A DNA stretch of 64,000 bases, from positions 64,947 through 128,946 of the forward strand of contig NZ_WUYX01000038.1 of NCBI RefSeq assembly GCF_009834785.1, read 5' to 3'. Every line of letters begins with the position of its first letter. The first letter of the stretch is position 1. The notes under the pieces were generated by a model that saw only the letters and a list, made by a program, of their open reading frames with translations, did no database searches and was not told the origin of the DNA. The position numbers were made by a program, and so were the translations under genes. Of this stretch, positions 17,773 through 27,713 are shown one piece after another. The stretch is from Natronorubrum halalkaliphilum (GTDB lineage: Archaea > Halobacteriota > Halobacteria > Halobacteriales > Natrialbaceae).

Positions 17773-18755
17773 TCTGCGACCTCCGACTCCATCGCTGACG
17801 CTGTCGCCGTCTCACGGGCCGACCCCGTCTCCGTCTCCGTCTGACCCTCTCCGTTCGTCAGCGTCGTGAACAGCGACTCGAGCGAAACGTCTTCGATCCG
17901 CATATCCCGAATCGTCACGCCCGCGTCGTCGAGCGCGGTCACGACGCCCGCCTTCGCCGCTGGGTCGGTGATCGTACACTCGAGGGTGCGTCCGGACGCG
18001 GTGACGCCGGAGACGCCGGCGATCGAGTCGACGACGTCGGCCCCAGGGTCCGCGGAGTCGGCGAGCGTGAGCTCCATCGTCGCACCGCCACCGATGGACT
18101 CGCGGAGCCCCTCGATGGTGTCGACGGCGACGAGCGCCCCCTCGTTGAGCACGCCGACGCGATCGCAGACGGCCTCGACGTGTTCGAGGATGTGACTCGA
18201 AAAGAAGACGGTCGTCCCGCGTTCGGCTTCCGTTCGGACGAGTTCCTGCATCTCGCGGATGCCGTGGGGGTCGAGTCCGGACGACGGTTCGTCCATGATC
18301 AGGAGGTCGGGGTCGCCGACCAGGGCCATCCCGGTCGCGAGTCGCTGTCGCATCCCCTTGGAGTAGTCGCCGGCCGGGCGAGCGGCGTCTTCGGCCGAGA
18401 GCCCGACGCGGTCGAGAAGCACGGCGGGATCGTCGTCGGCGGCTTTTGTCTCGATCGCGAACTCGATATGTCGGCGTCCGGAGAGACGAGGGTAGATGTC
18501 GAACCCTTCCGGGAGAACGCCGACGCGAGGACTGATCGCGTCGGCCTCGTCCCGAATGTCGTAGCCGAGGACGGTCGCCGAGCCCGCGGTCGGACGGGCG
18601 AAATCGAGGAGCATGTTGATTGTCGTCGACTTTCCGGCTCCGTTCGGACCCAAAAAACCGAAGACCTCCCCTTCCTCGACCGTGAGATCGAGGTCGTCGA
18701 CGGCGGTCAGTTGACCGTACCTTTTCGTCAACCCGGTCGTATCTATCGCGGCCAT
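17769..18755 (-). CDS. ABC transporter ATP-binding protein
   Basis: The start MAAIDTTGLTKRYGQLTAV matches the family; an in-frame ATG ten codons upstream is less likely. The 328-aa protein has Walker A GPNGAGKSTT, signature YSKGMRQR, Walker B LLIMDEPSSG and switch His in FFSSHILEH. The C-terminal part (residues about 215-325) is a regulatory extension ending in a Thr/Glu-rich tail. It energises the permease encoded immediately downstream. Confidence 0.95.
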   Translation of the reverse strand: MAAIDTTGLTKRYGQLTAVDDLDLTVEEGEVFGFLGPNGAGKSTTINMLLDFARPTAGSATVLGYDIRDEADAISPRVGVLPEGFDIYPRLSGRRHIEFAIETKAADDDPAVLLDRVGLSAEDAARPAGDYSKGMRQRLATGMALVGDPDLLIMDEPSSGLDPHGIREMQELVRTEAERGTTVFFSSHILEHVEAVCDRVGVLNEGALVAVDTIEGLRESIGGGATMELTLADSADPGADVVDSIAGVSGVTASGRTLECTITDPAAKAGVVTALDDAGVTIRDMRIEDVSLESLFTTLTNGEGQTETETGSARETATASAMESEVAE

Positions 18756-19192
18756 CGTATCAGAGGCTACACACGAGGGGTACATAATCGGTTGGCCGGA
18801 ATTTCACGTTCAGCAAGGGCTCTCGCCTCGGCGGTAACGGCCGTTGAGACGTCGGGAGCGCGACTGACCGTTCGGATGTCGACGGACGGAGATCCGTCGC
18901 TCGCGGGGACGGTCCGGGCCTCGCGCCGTTGTCCATGTGCGACCGGGACACCACCAACCACCAAACTTGTTTGGGGATATCGATTTGTCGGATGCGCGTA
19001 AAGAGACACATGGCAGGGCGCGACACCGGATCCCGATCCCACCCTGTCGAGGCACCCACCCACCAACCCTTTCCACCGACCGCCGTGCTGCGCGCTCCCG
19101 CAGTTCGGTTTTTCGTACGTAGAAAGTAATTCCACCGTCAGACCGGCATCGGACCGAAGGAGTGTTTTGTTTGGGGACCCTGTGAGTCACCA
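18756..19192. other. 437-bp divergent gap with no gene seen
   Basis: This gap must hold promoters for the ABC operon (leftward) and sufS (rightward). It contains runs of CCAACCACC/CCCACCCACC-type sequence and two copies of TTGTTTGGGGA (near 18967 and 19166), the second about 25 bp before sufS. Short open frames here lack haloarchaeal amino-acid bias. Confidence 0.5.
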
Positions 19193-20437
19193 ATGAGTCA
19201 ACAGAACCTCGAGCCACTCGATATCGGGGCGATCAGGGAGGAGTTCCCCATCCTCGAGCGCGAGTTCGACGGCCAGCAGGTTGTCTACCTCGACAACGCG
19301 GCGACGACCCAGACGCCGGACCCGGTCGTCGACGCGATGAGCGACTACTACCGGCGGTACAACTCGAACGTCCACCGCGGCATCCATCACCTGAGCCAGG
19401 AAGCATCGATCGCCTACGAGGAGGCTCACGACCGCGTCGCCGAGTTCATCGGAGCCGAGGGCCGCGAGGAAGTCATCTTCACCAAGAACACGACCGAAGC
19501 CGAGAATCTGGTCGCCTACTCGTGGGGCCTCGCCGAACTCGAACCCGGCGACAGGGTCGTCCTCACCGAGATGGAACACCACGCCTCGCTGGTGACGTGG
19601 CAACAGATCGCCCACCAGACGGGTGCCGACGTCGAGTACATTCGCGTCGACGAGAGGGGACGTCTCGACATGGACCACGCCCGCGAACTGATCGACGACG
19701 ACGCGGCCGTCGTCTCGGCGGTCCACGTCTCGAACACGCTCGGCACGGTCAACCCCGTCGCGGAACTGACGGCGCTCGCCGACGAACACGACGCGCTCTC
19801 CGTCATCGACGGCGCGCAGGCCGTCCCCAACCGCCCGGTCGACGTCGGCGAGATCGACGCCGACTTTTATGCGTTCTCGGGGCACAAAATGGCCGGCCCC
19901 ACCGGTATCGGCGTCCTTTACGGCAAGCAAGAGCTACTCGAAGAGATGGACCCCTACCTCTACGGCGGCGGCATGATCCGCAAGGTCACCTTCGACGATT
20001 CCACGTGGGGCGAGCTCCCCTGGAAGTTCGAACCCGGCACCCCGCCCATCGCGGAGGCCGTCGGCTTGGCGGCGGCCGTCGACTGGCTCGAGGAGATCGG
20101 AATGGAGCGCATCCAGGCCCACGAGGAAGAACTCGCCCGCTACGCCTACGAGCAACTCGACGCCGAAGGCGACGTGGAGATCTACGGTCCCGAACCGGGT
20201 CCCGACCGCGGCGGACTGGTGAGTTTCAACGTCGAGGGCGTCCACGCCCACGACCTCGCCTCGATCATGAACGACCACACGGTCGCGGTTCGGGCCGGCG
20301 ATCACTGTACCCAGCCGTTACACGACAAACTCGGCGTCCCGGCGTCGACTCGAGCCTCGTTCTACGTCTACAACACGCGCGAGGAGATCGACAAGCTGGT
20401 CGCGGCGCTGGACGACGCGCGGCAGTTGTTCGCCTGA
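19193..20437 (+). CDS. sufS: Cysteine desulfurase SufS
   Basis: This 414-aa class V PLP aminotransferase has the cofactor Lys in FSGHKMAGPTGIGVLYG and the active-site Cys in RAGDHCTQPLHD, the SufS-type short loop. It removes sulfur from cysteine as a persulfide for Fe-S cluster assembly. The likely partner SufU is encoded 2.7 kb downstream on the same strand, with an amidohydrolase and an HD protein between, so they are not in one compact operon. The stop codon is directly followed by a family A palindromic repeat. Confidence 0.96.
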   Translation: MSQQNLEPLDIGAIREEFPILEREFDGQQVVYLDNAATTQTPDPVVDAMSDYYRRYNSNVHRGIHHLSQEASIAYEEAHDRVAEFIGAEGREEVIFTKNTTEAENLVAYSWGLAELEPGDRVVLTEMEHHASLVTWQQIAHQTGADVEYIRVDERGRLDMDHARELIDDDAAVVSAVHVSNTLGTVNPVAELTALADEHDALSVIDGAQAVPNRPVDVGEIDADFYAFSGHKMAGPTGIGVLYGKQELLEEMDPYLYGGGMIRKVTFDDSTWGELPWKFEPGTPPIAEAVGLAAAVDWLEEIGMERIQAHEEELARYAYEQLDAEGDVEIYGPEPGPDRGGLVSFNVEGVHAHDLASIMNDHTVAVRAGDHCTQPLHDKLGVPASTRASFYVYNTREEIDKLVAALDDARQLFA

Positions 20438-20518
20438 GACGGATTGCTGTAACTATTTATCGCCGATCACCGACCCTATCCCTGGTGATCGGCGGTAATT
20501 GACTACAGTAAACCGTAT
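20437..20518. repeat. Family A palindromic repeat (A-I copy)
   Basis: The 82-bp element lies between the convergent sufS and amidohydrolase genes. Left arm AGACGGATTGCTGTAACTAT; inner dyad CGCCGATCACC / GGTGATCGGCGG; right arm TGACTACAGTAAACCGTAT. It begins on the last base of the sufS stop codon. A bidirectional terminator or 3'-end RNA hairpin is plausible. Confidence 0.85.
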
Positions 20519-20593
20519 GAGACGGTCCGCTGGAAGACGATCGTTTTCGTCCGATTTTTCACTCGATACGTCGTTCGATCACGGCGAGAGACG

Positions 20594-21811
20594 TTACGAG
20601 TGGACGAGGTCGCCGTCCCGATAAACCGCTTCGACGTCACGGACCACGCTGATGTCCGCGATCGGGTCGCTCCCGAGCGCGAGCAGATCGCCGCGGGCAC
20701 CCGCCTCGAGAACCCCGATATCGTCTGCGGGGATCGTGCGGGCTGCGAGACGCGTCGCCGACCGGAGCGCGTCGCGTTCGTCCATCCCGATCTCGTCGAC
20801 GAGCAGTTCGAGCTCGAGGGCGTTCTCGCCGTGGGGAACCAACTCGGGGCCGAGGAAGTCCGTCCCCGTCGCGATCGGGATTCCGGCTTCGTACGCGCGT
20901 CGGACGGACTCGAAGTGTGCCTCGCGGGCGTTCCGTGCCTTCTCGAGACCGTAGTCGGGAACGCCGTGCTCGTCACCGTGCTCGACGAGTCGGTGCATGA
21001 TCGACAGCGTCGGGACGAACGTGGCATCCGTCTCGTCGAAGAGATCGAGACACTCCTCGTCGAGGTAGAACCCGTGTTCGATGGTGTCGACGCCGTTTCG
21101 GAGCGCCGTTTTGATGCCGGGTGCACCCTGTGCGTGGGACGCGACCGGAATCCCGACGCGGTGGGCTTCCTCGACTAACGCCTGCACCTCGGCGTCGATG
21201 AACTGGCTCTGATCGGGGGCGTCCTTCTCGCTGAGCACCCCGCCGGTGGTCATAATCTTGAGGACGTCGACGCCGTTCCGGATGTGCTTGCGGGCTTCCT
21301 TTCGACACTCGTCGGCGCCGTCGGCCAGCGTCGACAGCCCGCCGCCGTCCTCGGCGATCCACTCGTACGGGAGGAAGTGTGCGTCTCCGTGGCCGGCGGT
21401 CTGGCTGATGGTGCGCCCGCTGGTGAAGATCCGCGGCCCCGGAATCGTCCCCTCCCGAACCGCTTGCCGAAGGCCCAGACCGGTCGTCGAACCGACGTCT
21501 CGAACCGTCGTGAACCCGGCCTCCAGCAGCGCCCGAAGATCCGCAGTCGCCCGCGCGGTCCCCAGTTCCGAGGACTCCGTGATCCACGTCATCGGGTCCA
21601 TCTCTCGCATCCCCTGGAGGTGTACGTGTGCGTCGATCAGCCCCGGCACGACCGCGGGGTACGACTCGAGGTCGGCATCCGCCGGCGCGTCGATATCCTC
21701 CTGCGTCCCGACGGCGTCGATCGCACCCTCGTCGCCGAGGACGATTCGTCCGTCCTCGATCGATCGTTCGTCCCGGCCAGTAACGAGTCGATCCGCGTCG
21801 ATAACTCGCAT
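20594..21811 (-). CDS. Imidazolonepropionase-like amidohydrolase (prolidase-type)
   Basis: The start MRVIDADRLVTGRDE gives 405 aa. Metal-site motifs of the amidohydrolase superfamily are present: VVPGLIDAHVHLQG (first HxH), DVLKIMTTGG (Lys), PVASHAQGAPG (His), DTIEHGFYLD (His) and PIATGTDFLGPELVPHGEN (Asp). This subgroup includes Xaa-Pro dipeptidases and related cyclic-amide hydrolases. It is convergent with sufS and separated by the palindromic repeat. Substrate unknown. Confidence 0.9.
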   Translation of the reverse strand: MRVIDADRLVTGRDERSIEDGRIVLGDEGAIDAVGTQEDIDAPADADLESYPAVVPGLIDAHVHLQGMREMDPMTWITESSELGTARATADLRALLEAGFTTVRDVGSTTGLGLRQAVREGTIPGPRIFTSGRTISQTAGHGDAHFLPYEWIAEDGGGLSTLADGADECRKEARKHIRNGVDVLKIMTTGGVLSEKDAPDQSQFIDAEVQALVEEAHRVGIPVASHAQGAPGIKTALRNGVDTIEHGFYLDEECLDLFDETDATFVPTLSIMHRLVEHGDEHGVPDYGLEKARNAREAHFESVRRAYEAGIPIATGTDFLGPELVPHGENALELELLVDEIGMDERDALRSATRLAARTIPADDIGVLEAGARGDLLALGSDPIADISVVRDVEAVYRDGDLVHS

Positions 21812-21938
21812 ACGGGCGCTTTTCCGCAGGAAGACCATAGGCGTTCGTGAACCGGAGAGGCGGGTCTCCGCCGGCCGATCGGTCGTCGTACGTCACCGAT
21901 CGAGTCGTTTTTCACCTCGTCTCGAGAACGACGATCCC

Positions 21939-22607
21939 ATGCTCCACGCCGTTCGCCGGCGCGCCCGCCCGTACTTCGAGGACGCCCCACCGGCCCACGA
22001 CTGGCACCACGTCGAGCGCGTCGGGGCGCTCGCGGAAGCGCTGATCGATCGGTGTGCACAGCCACAGTCACAGACGCAGACGCCGTCACAATCGGACGTC
22101 ATCGACCCCCAGATCGTTTATCTCGCCGTTTTTCTCCACGACATCGGCCGGGAGCGGGAAGACCGCGGTGAGATCGACGATCACGCGATCTGGGGGGCGG
22201 GGGAAGCAGCGAGGATCCTCGAGGCCGTCGGCGCAACCGGCGAAACGATCGAGTGCGTACAACACTGTGTTCGCGCCCACCGGTACTCGAACGCCATCGA
22301 ACCCGAAACCCTCGAGGCAAAACTCGTCTCCGACGCGGACAACCTCGACGCGCTGGGTGCGGTCGGAATCGCCCGCGTGTTCGCCCACGGCGGCGCGCTC
22401 GGCCAGCCGATGTTCGATCCCGGCGTGCCAGTAGCCGACGACGAGAGCACGGCCGGACAGACGCAGTACAACCACCTCCACAAGAAGATCCTCGACCTGC
22501 CCGAGCGCATGTACACCGACGTCGGCAGAGAACTCGCGACCGCGCGTGCGCAGTTCGTTCGCGACTACCTCGAGCAGTTCGACGCAGAAGTCGGCGGCGA
22601 CCGGTGA
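21939..22607 (+). CDS. HD-domain metal-dependent phosphohydrolase
   Basis: The start MLHAVRRRARPYFEDAP gives 222 aa; the frame is open far upstream but antisense to the amidohydrolase gene. HD motifs are HDWHHVERV, FLHDIGREREDRG and SDADNLDALG, with a further helix RAHRYS. The family removes phosphates from nucleotides or related compounds. A short PQSQTQTPSQS hexanucleotide-repeat insertion sits between the first two motifs (residues about 47-57). It is divergent from the amidohydrolase (127-bp gap). Confidence 0.88.
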   Translation: MLHAVRRRARPYFEDAPPAHDWHHVERVGALAEALIDRCAQPQSQTQTPSQSDVIDPQIVYLAVFLHDIGREREDRGEIDDHAIWGAGEAARILEAVGATGETIECVQHCVRAHRYSNAIEPETLEAKLVSDADNLDALGAVGIARVFAHGGALGQPMFDPGVPVADDESTAGQTQYNHLHKKILDLPERMYTDVGRELATARAQFVRDYLEQFDAEVGGDR

Positions 22608-22722
22608 CCGAGACGCCGAGAAGCCCAGCGACTCGAGGGGGACGAATCGTATCGATAAACAACAAACCCACACAGGATTTTTCTACCAGTCGAGCGTACT
22701 AGCCGGTGCCGAGGTGAGAACT

Positions 22723-22971
22723 ATGCACGAGAAAACCATCGGCCGTCCCGAACGGGATCCGTTCGAGACCCTGGTCGACGTTCTCGCCGCGGCGAACCGG
22801 TACGACTTCCTGTTGGGGATCGTTCCGGTCGCGTTTGCGGTTGCACTGGTCGCGGCACACGTACTGGGCGTGTCGATGGCCCAGGCGATGCTCGTCGCAG
22901 CGATCATCGGCGTGTTCGTTGTCGTCGATGCCTGCTACAGAAACCCGCCGACCGACCAGGGGTCACGGTAG
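22723..22971 (+). CDS. Small membrane protein, 82 aa
   Basis: The start MHEKTIGRPERDPFETLVDV begins a cytoplasmic segment, followed by two adjacent membrane helices (residues about 29-49 and 52-70) and a short tail YRNPPTDQGSR. The pattern matches small haloarchaeal membrane proteins of unknown function. Upstream sequence is locally AT-rich, consistent with its own promoter. Confidence 0.65.
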   Translation: MHEKTIGRPERDPFETLVDVLAAANRYDFLLGIVPVAFAVALVAAHVLGVSMAQAMLVAAIIGVFVVVDACYRNPPTDQGSR

Positions 22972-23187
22972 CAGTATCGGCCAGCAACCGTTTTCGTACC
23001 ACGGAATACACATCAGATAACCAACCCACCATCTTTGAATCGACAGTAGATGCCGATACTGATTAGCTCACGCTCTCACGTCCGACCCAGTTTGAGAGTA
23101 ACGTTCAGTACGGTAACCAGTCTTCGTTACGGCTCGAGAGCAGCCCCGGAACCCTTTTACAACTCTCTCGACTATTCAGACGTACCA

Positions 23188-23607
23188 ATGGGACTTGGCT
23201 CGGATATGTACAGACAGCAGATCCTCGACCACTACAAGAACCCCCGTAACTACGGGCAACTCGAGGATCCGACGTTCACCCACATCGGCGAGAATCCGAT
23301 GTGTGGGGACGAGATTCGTATGGATGTCGTCCTCGAGGAGGACGAGGAGACGATCGAACGCGTGGCGTTCTCCGGCGACGGCTGTGCGATCAGTCAGGCC
23401 TCCGCGAGCATGCTCTCGACAGAGCTCCAGGGGAAGACGGTCGACGAACTCCTCGAGATGGACCGTGACGACGTAATCGATATGCTCGGCGTCGATATCT
23501 CGCCGATGCGGGTCAAGTGTGCCGTCCTCGCGGAGAAAGTCGCACAGGACGGCGCGGAGATCTATCAGGGCGACCTCGACGTCGAGAAAACGACGACCGA
23601 AGACTGA
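23188..23607 (+). CDS. sufU: Fe-S cluster assembly scaffold SufU (IscU-like)
   Basis: The start MGLGSDMYRQQILDHYKNP gives 139 aa. The three conserved Cys lie in GENPMCGDEIRM, SGDGCAISQASASML and VKCAVLAEKV; Asp before the first region and the spacing fit SufU, which binds zinc and accepts sulfur from SufS. The frame extends upstream without coding character. The TGA stop is the start of a family A repeat. Confidence 0.95.
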   Translation: MGLGSDMYRQQILDHYKNPRNYGQLEDPTFTHIGENPMCGDEIRMDVVLEEDEETIERVAFSGDGCAISQASASMLSTELQGKTVDELLEMDRDDVIDMLGVDISPMRVKCAVLAEKVAQDGAEIYQGDLDVEKTTTED

Positions 23608-23683
23608 TACGGTCTCCCGTCCGTCGGTACCGGCCCAACCACAGCCGCCGCGGTTGCACCGGAACCCCGGTTCAGCAGTCCGG
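23607..23683. repeat. Family A palindromic repeat (A-II copy, partly eroded)
   Basis: Left tip ATACGGTCTCCCGTCCGT overlaps the sufU stop. The body holds ACCGGCCCAACCACAG and GCGGTTGCACCGG as an imperfect dyad. The right arm TTCAGCAGTCCGG has lost its last bases. Located between two genes on the same strand. Confidence 0.65.
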
Positions 23684-23867
23684 CCGGCGGCCGAGCCGTC
23701 CCGACCCGTTTTCCGCGGTGTTTGCGGCCTTTCTCAGTAGCGTCGGCGGAAACGACGACCACCATACCCCGCTCCAGCAGCAGGTCCGGCGAATCGAAAC
23801 CCGACACCGATGGGGCGGGAACCCGTTCGCAGATATGTTTTTGATAGGTGGTCGCATACATCGTTCG

Positions 23868-24134
23868 ATGGTTCTTACCGCCGAACTGGCACAGAACGAC
23901 CCCCGCGAACCGATTACAGAGACGATCATCACCACGATCGCCGACGCGGAAGGCGTCGACGTACTCGAGTTGCCGCCGCTGTGGAACGTCGTCGATCCCG
24001 AAGCGCTCGAGGAGCTGTTCGCGCCGTCGAAACGCGGCCAGCCCAGATGTCAAACCGGCTGCGTTACCGTTCAGTACTACGGGTACGAGATCACGATCGA
24101 GTACGGCGAGCCGGTCACGGTTTCGATCGAGTAA
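23868..24134 (+). CDS. HalOD1 output domain protein
   Basis: The 88-aa protein MVLTAELAQNDPREPITETI is a stand-alone HalOD1 domain, a haloarchaea-specific module often found as the output of two-component systems. Core features are TTIADAEGVDVLELPPLWNVVDPEALEELF and a C-terminal beta pair (VTVQYYGYEITIEYGEPVTV). An in-frame ATG at 23835 exists, but a TTTTTGATA box at about 23837-23845 lies 26 nt before 23868 and supports the shorter, leaderless start. Confidence 0.82.
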   Translation: MVLTAELAQNDPREPITETIITTIADAEGVDVLELPPLWNVVDPEALEELFAPSKRGQPRCQTGCVTVQYYGYEITIEYGEPVTVSIE

Positions 24135-24197
24135 GCGGAAACGGCGGCCGTCTAAAGAAGAAAGGTTCGGAACGCGTTCTCGAGGCCTTCTCGAGCG

Positions 24198-25229
24198 TTA
24201 TTCGGGCTTCAGTCCTTCGTCCTGGACCCGCATAACGGCCTCGCCGTCGGCGAGGTTCGGTGCGTCGACGAGGCGAACGATCCGCTTGTCGCCTTTGGAC
24301 TTGCGGAGGTAGATCCGGAACGTCGACTTGTGGCCGAGGATGTTGCCACCGATCGGCTGGGTCGGATCGCCGAAGAACGAGTCGGGGTTCGAAGCGACCT
24401 GATTCGTGACGATGACGGCCGCGTTGTAGAGGTTCCCAACCTTGTCGATGTCGTGGAGGTGTTTGTTGAGTTTCTGCTGTCGATCCGCGAGCTGGCCACG
24501 ACCGACGTACTCGGCGCGGAAGTGGGCGGTCAGCGAGTCGACTGCTAGCAGGCGAACCGGATACTCCGAGTCTTCGTGTTCGCTGGCCAGTTCCTTGGCC
24601 TTCTCGGCCAGGAGCATCTGGTGGTTGGAGTTGAACGCCTTCGCGACGTGGATCTTGTCGAGGATGTCCTCGATGAGTTCGTCGACGGCAGCCTCGTCGT
24701 CGGCCGAGCCCTCGATCTCGCGGTCCTCGAGCGTCGCATTGATGGCGTCGTCGGGAAGCCCGCGAACCATGTCGTCGATTCGCTCCGGACGGAACGTGTC
24801 CTCGCTGTCGACGAAGATACAGGAGCCGTGGAGGCCGCCGACTTCCTTGGGAAGCTGGACGTTGACGGCCATCTGGTGTGTGACCTGCGATTTACCGGAG
24901 CCGAACTCGCCGTACACTTCGGTGATCGACTGGGTTTCGATACCGCCGCCGAGCAGGTCGTCGACTTCGTCGATGTGCCAGCTCAGCTTGCCGATTTCGT
25001 TCCGTCGCTCGAGCACGGTCGAACCGGTCTCGAAGCCGCCGATATCGGCGGCGTCACGGGCGGCGGTGACGATGTCCGCGGCCGTGGACTCGCCGACGTC
25101 GGCCGTGTTCGAGAGTTCAGACGGGGAAGCGACGGCGAGACTCTGGAAGGAGTCGAAGCCGGCTTCGTGAAGTTTGTCTGCGGTCGCTGGTCCAACACCG
25201 GGGAGGGTCTCGAGGTCTACATCTGCCAT
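24198..25229 (-). CDS. radA: DNA repair and recombination protein RadA
   Basis: The start [20 protein letters not shown] gives 343 aa, the normal RadA length. An N-terminal helix-hairpin-helix domain (residues 1-60) is followed by the RecA core with Walker [14 protein letters not shown], Walker [13 protein letters not shown], and L2-region [17 protein letters not shown]. RadA forms filaments on single-stranded DNA for strand exchange. No intein is present. It is convergent with the HalOD1 gene. Confidence 0.98.
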   Translation of the reverse strand: MADVDLETLPGVGPATADKLHEAGFDSFQSLAVASPSELSNTADVGESTAADIVTAARDAADIGGFETGSTVLERRNEIGKLSWHIDEVDDLLGGGIETQSITEVYGEFGSGKSQVTHQMAVNVQLPKEVGGLHGSCIFVDSEDTFRPERIDDMVRGLPDDAINATLEDREIEGSADDEAAVDELIEDILDKIHVAKAFNSNHQMLLAEKAKELASEHEDSEYPVRLLAVDSLTAHFRAEYVGRGQLADRQQKLNKHLHDIDKVGNLYNAAVIVTNQVASNPDSFFGDPTQPIGGNILGHKSTFRIYLRKSKGDKRIVRLVDAPNLADGEAVMRVQDEGLKPE

Positions 25230-25249
25230 AATCACTCCTTGCGCCGGAC

Positions 25250-25260
25250 CCCCCATAAAC
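25250..25260 (-). promoter_or_regulatory. TATA-like box of radA
   Basis: Minus-strand GGGTTTATGGG is centred about 26 nt before the radA ATG. Upstream of it (25270-25290) is a short hexamer repeat GTGAAAGTGAAAGTGCAAG on the plus strand. No gene is seen in 25230-25484. Confidence 0.45.
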
Positions 25261-25484
25261 CCTCGTTAACAGGAGAGTGAAAGTGAAAGTGCAAGACTGC
25301 ACCGGGGTGTTTGAGATCTTATCAGCAAGTTTATCCCAAAAGGATCGCACGAGAGGGGCTGTCGAGTGCGTCGAGTGACGAAACGACGCGCGAAAATTCT
25401 ACAGCGGTTAGAAATACGTACTCGAGGGACGTGGTCGGCACCGACACCGACACCATCGCCACCATCCGAACCGCGATCGATCTG

Positions 25485-26690
25485 TTACAGCTTCGGCTCG
25501 CCGAGTTCCCACTCGAGACAGGTCAATTGTTCTGCGTCGCTGCCGACGTACAGCTGCTGATCGCCGAGCGCGGGAGTGCCGGTGATCGCGCCCTCAAGGC
25601 CGAAGTGCCAGCGGAGATCACAGTCGTCGGTGACGTCGATACCGTACAGCGAGCCGGTCGAATCACCGACGCAGACGATATCGCCGGCGATGACGGGACT
25701 CGAGCGGACCGGGCCGTCGAGGGCGACACCCTTCTTCGAGAACAGCCAGCCCCGCAGTTTTCGCCGGCCGAAGGTCGTGTCGGTGACGTGGAGGTAGCCG
25801 TCGGACGCACCGACGAACGTCGACCCGATGTCGGGGAGCACCGTCGCGGACGACGTAAACGAGTCCTGGATCTGGTACGTGAACCACGATTGGCCGGAGT
25901 CGGCGTGCAACGCGAGGAGGGTCCCGGTGTCGTCGGCGACGTACACCCGGCCGTCGACGACCGTCGGTCCGTCGACGATCGTTCCGTCGGTGGGTGCATC
26001 CCAGAGTTCCTCGCCGGTTTCGGCCTCGAAGGCGAGTACCGTCTCGTCGTCGGTGCCGACGTAGACGCGGTCCTGATCGTGTGAGCCGTCCTGCTCGTCG
26101 GACATCTGTGCGTCCTCGAGCGAGAGTAGATCGACCGCCTGTTCGTCGTCCCCGTCCCGTCCCTGACCCCACCCCTGGTTCCGACTTCGATCCCGTGCGG
26201 TATCGACCGCCGGCGATCCGACGACCGCCGCCTCAGTCTCGGCGGTCCAGAGGATTTCGCCGGTATCGGGCTCGAGCGCCGAGAGGCCCCCCGTATGGCC
26301 GGCGTAGAGCAGACCCGTCGACAGTGCGAGTGCGGACTCGATCGACCCCGGTAAGTCGGCCGTCCAGCGCTGATCGCCGGTTGCCGGGTCGAGCGCGTGG
26401 ACGGTTCCGTCGCCCGTGGCGAGATAGAGATGATCGTGCGTGACGACCGGGGCCGTATCGGTCGCGGTCATCGTCTCGAACACCCAGCGCCTGCGGCCGG
26501 TATCGCGCTCGTAGGCGTAACAATTCCCGTGGCTCGTCCCGACGAAGACGGTGTCGCGGTCGAGAACTGGCGAGCCGACCGGGCCGGTGAGGTCGGCCGT
26601 CCACGCGGCCGTGACGCGATACGGTCCGTCGAGGTCACGTCGGAGTCCCGAGTGGCGGGGGTCTCCCTTGAACTGGTTCCAGTCAGTCAC
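25485..26690 (-). CDS. PQQ-binding-like beta-propeller repeat protein
   Basis: The 401-aa protein consists of repeated propeller blades of the PQQ/BamB type, e.g. SPVLDRDTVFVGTSHGNCYAY, HLYLATGDGTVHALDPATG and RVYVADDTGTLLALHADSG. There is no signal peptide or lipobox, so it is probably cytoplasmic. Residues about 165-205 are a hydrophilic insertion between blades (GWGQGRDGDDEQ and acidic sequence). Catalytic quinoprotein residues are not evident; a binding or scaffolding role is more likely. Confidence 0.85.
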   Translation of the reverse strand: MTDWNQFKGDPRHSGLRRDLDGPYRVTAAWTADLTGPVGSPVLDRDTVFVGTSHGNCYAYERDTGRRRWVFETMTATDTAPVVTHDHLYLATGDGTVHALDPATGDQRWTADLPGSIESALALSTGLLYAGHTGGLSALEPDTGEILWTAETEAAVVGSPAVDTARDRSRNQGWGQGRDGDDEQAVDLLSLEDAQMSDEQDGSHDQDRVYVGTDDETVLAFEAETGEELWDAPTDGTIVDGPTVVDGRVYVADDTGTLLALHADSGQSWFTYQIQDSFTSSATVLPDIGSTFVGASDGYLHVTDTTFGRRKLRGWLFSKKGVALDGPVRSSPVIAGDIVCVGDSTGSLYGIDVTDDCDLRWHFGLEGAITGTPALGDQQLYVGSDAEQLTCLEWELGEPKL

Positions 26691-26991
26691 TGGCTGTGGA
26701 TAGCGAGCGGACCGGTATAATGGATGCGACAGCGGACTCGAGGAGAGCGGCGGGTTCGACGGGACAACGGAGGCGCTGGCGGTGTGGGAGGCGAGTCAGC
26801 GACTGGGCGATGTGTGAAAGGGGCGGCAGGAAAAGGTGGCAACTGGTGTATGGCGCAGTTGGTGATGATGTGGCGTGGTGGCTTCCTGCCGTGTTTTTGG
26901 CTACGGGTGCACCGATCATAGAAGTACTGCCAACAATGTTTGGTATCGGTCGATCGACGACTCGTTTCGGGCCGCTCGAACGCGCCAACGG
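26691..26991. other. 301-bp gap, no gene seen
   Basis: The gap lies between the propeller gene (start at 26690, leftward) and the end of pspAB. Apart from a possible promoter for the propeller gene I see no RNA gene or convincing short gene; reading frames here are Arg/Gly-rich and non-acidic. Confidence 0.5.
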
Positions 26992-27600
26992 TCACTCCCA
27001 GGGGTGGGTTCCGCGCTTGCTCGGCCACAGCGGATACCAGTACTCCTTCTCGCGTTCGATCTCGAGTTCGCCGTCCAGCGCCGCCTCGAGTTTGAACTCC
27101 GTGCTCGAGTCGCGCTCCCGTCCGGGGAGAGGGGCGAAGGGGTAGAACGCACCGCGGCGGAACGAGTAGATCCAGTACGCAGGATCGCCGCCGCGTCCCT
27201 CGTAGGCGAAGAGCGCTGCCAGCAGCCGCGATCCGTAGCCGTGCTCGATGAAGGTGTCCGCCGCGAAGTGCATGCTCGTGATCAGATCCTCCGGATTGGA
27301 GTCCTCGAGGACGACCCAGTGATAGCCGTGATCGTCGCTGGTGACCGCGAACTCGGTCCCGGTGTCCTCGCGCCCGGCCTCGAGAATCGCCTCGACCTCG
27401 TCGACCGCGTCGCGGAAGCTACTCGAATCCACGCCGGAGAAACAGAGCGCGCCGACGTCGAGCGAATTGTAGCCGAGATCGGCCTCCATCGTGAGATAGG
27501 CGGTGCTCATCCCGAAGAGGTCGTCGGGATCGGCGTCGCGTCTGGCGTCCGTTTCGGCGCGGAGGCCGAGGACAGCGCGGAGTCCGTCGAAGAGTCCCAT
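26992..27600 (-). CDS. pspAB: PspA-associated protein PspAB
   Basis: The start MGLFDGLRAVLGLRAETDAR gives 202 aa; an upstream in-frame ATG is less likely. The sequence matches the haloarchaeal PspAB family: LFGMSTAYLTMEADLGYNS, EFAVTSDDHGYHWVVLED and a closing YPLWPSKRGTHPWE. PspAB is linked to the phage-shock/membrane-stress protein PspA and is commonly encoded with the membrane protease HtpX, as here (with a receiver-like gene between). PspA itself is not in the window. Confidence 0.87.
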   Translation of the reverse strand: MGLFDGLRAVLGLRAETDARRDADPDDLFGMSTAYLTMEADLGYNSLDVGALCFSGVDSSSFRDAVDEVEAILEAGREDTGTEFAVTSDDHGYHWVVLEDSNPEDLITSMHFAADTFIEHGYGSRLLAALFAYEGRGGDPAYWIYSFRRGAFYPFAPLPGRERDSSTEFKLEAALDGELEIEREKEYWYPLWPSKRGTHPWE

Positions 27601-27713
27601 GGGTGGGGACACGACGGCACCCCCCTCAAAACGTTTCATTTTCGACAGCCTCGAGTCGAGGCACGTTGCCGGCTCGAATCGAAGTCTCGGTTGATCGAGT
27701 ACGGCGGTCCGTA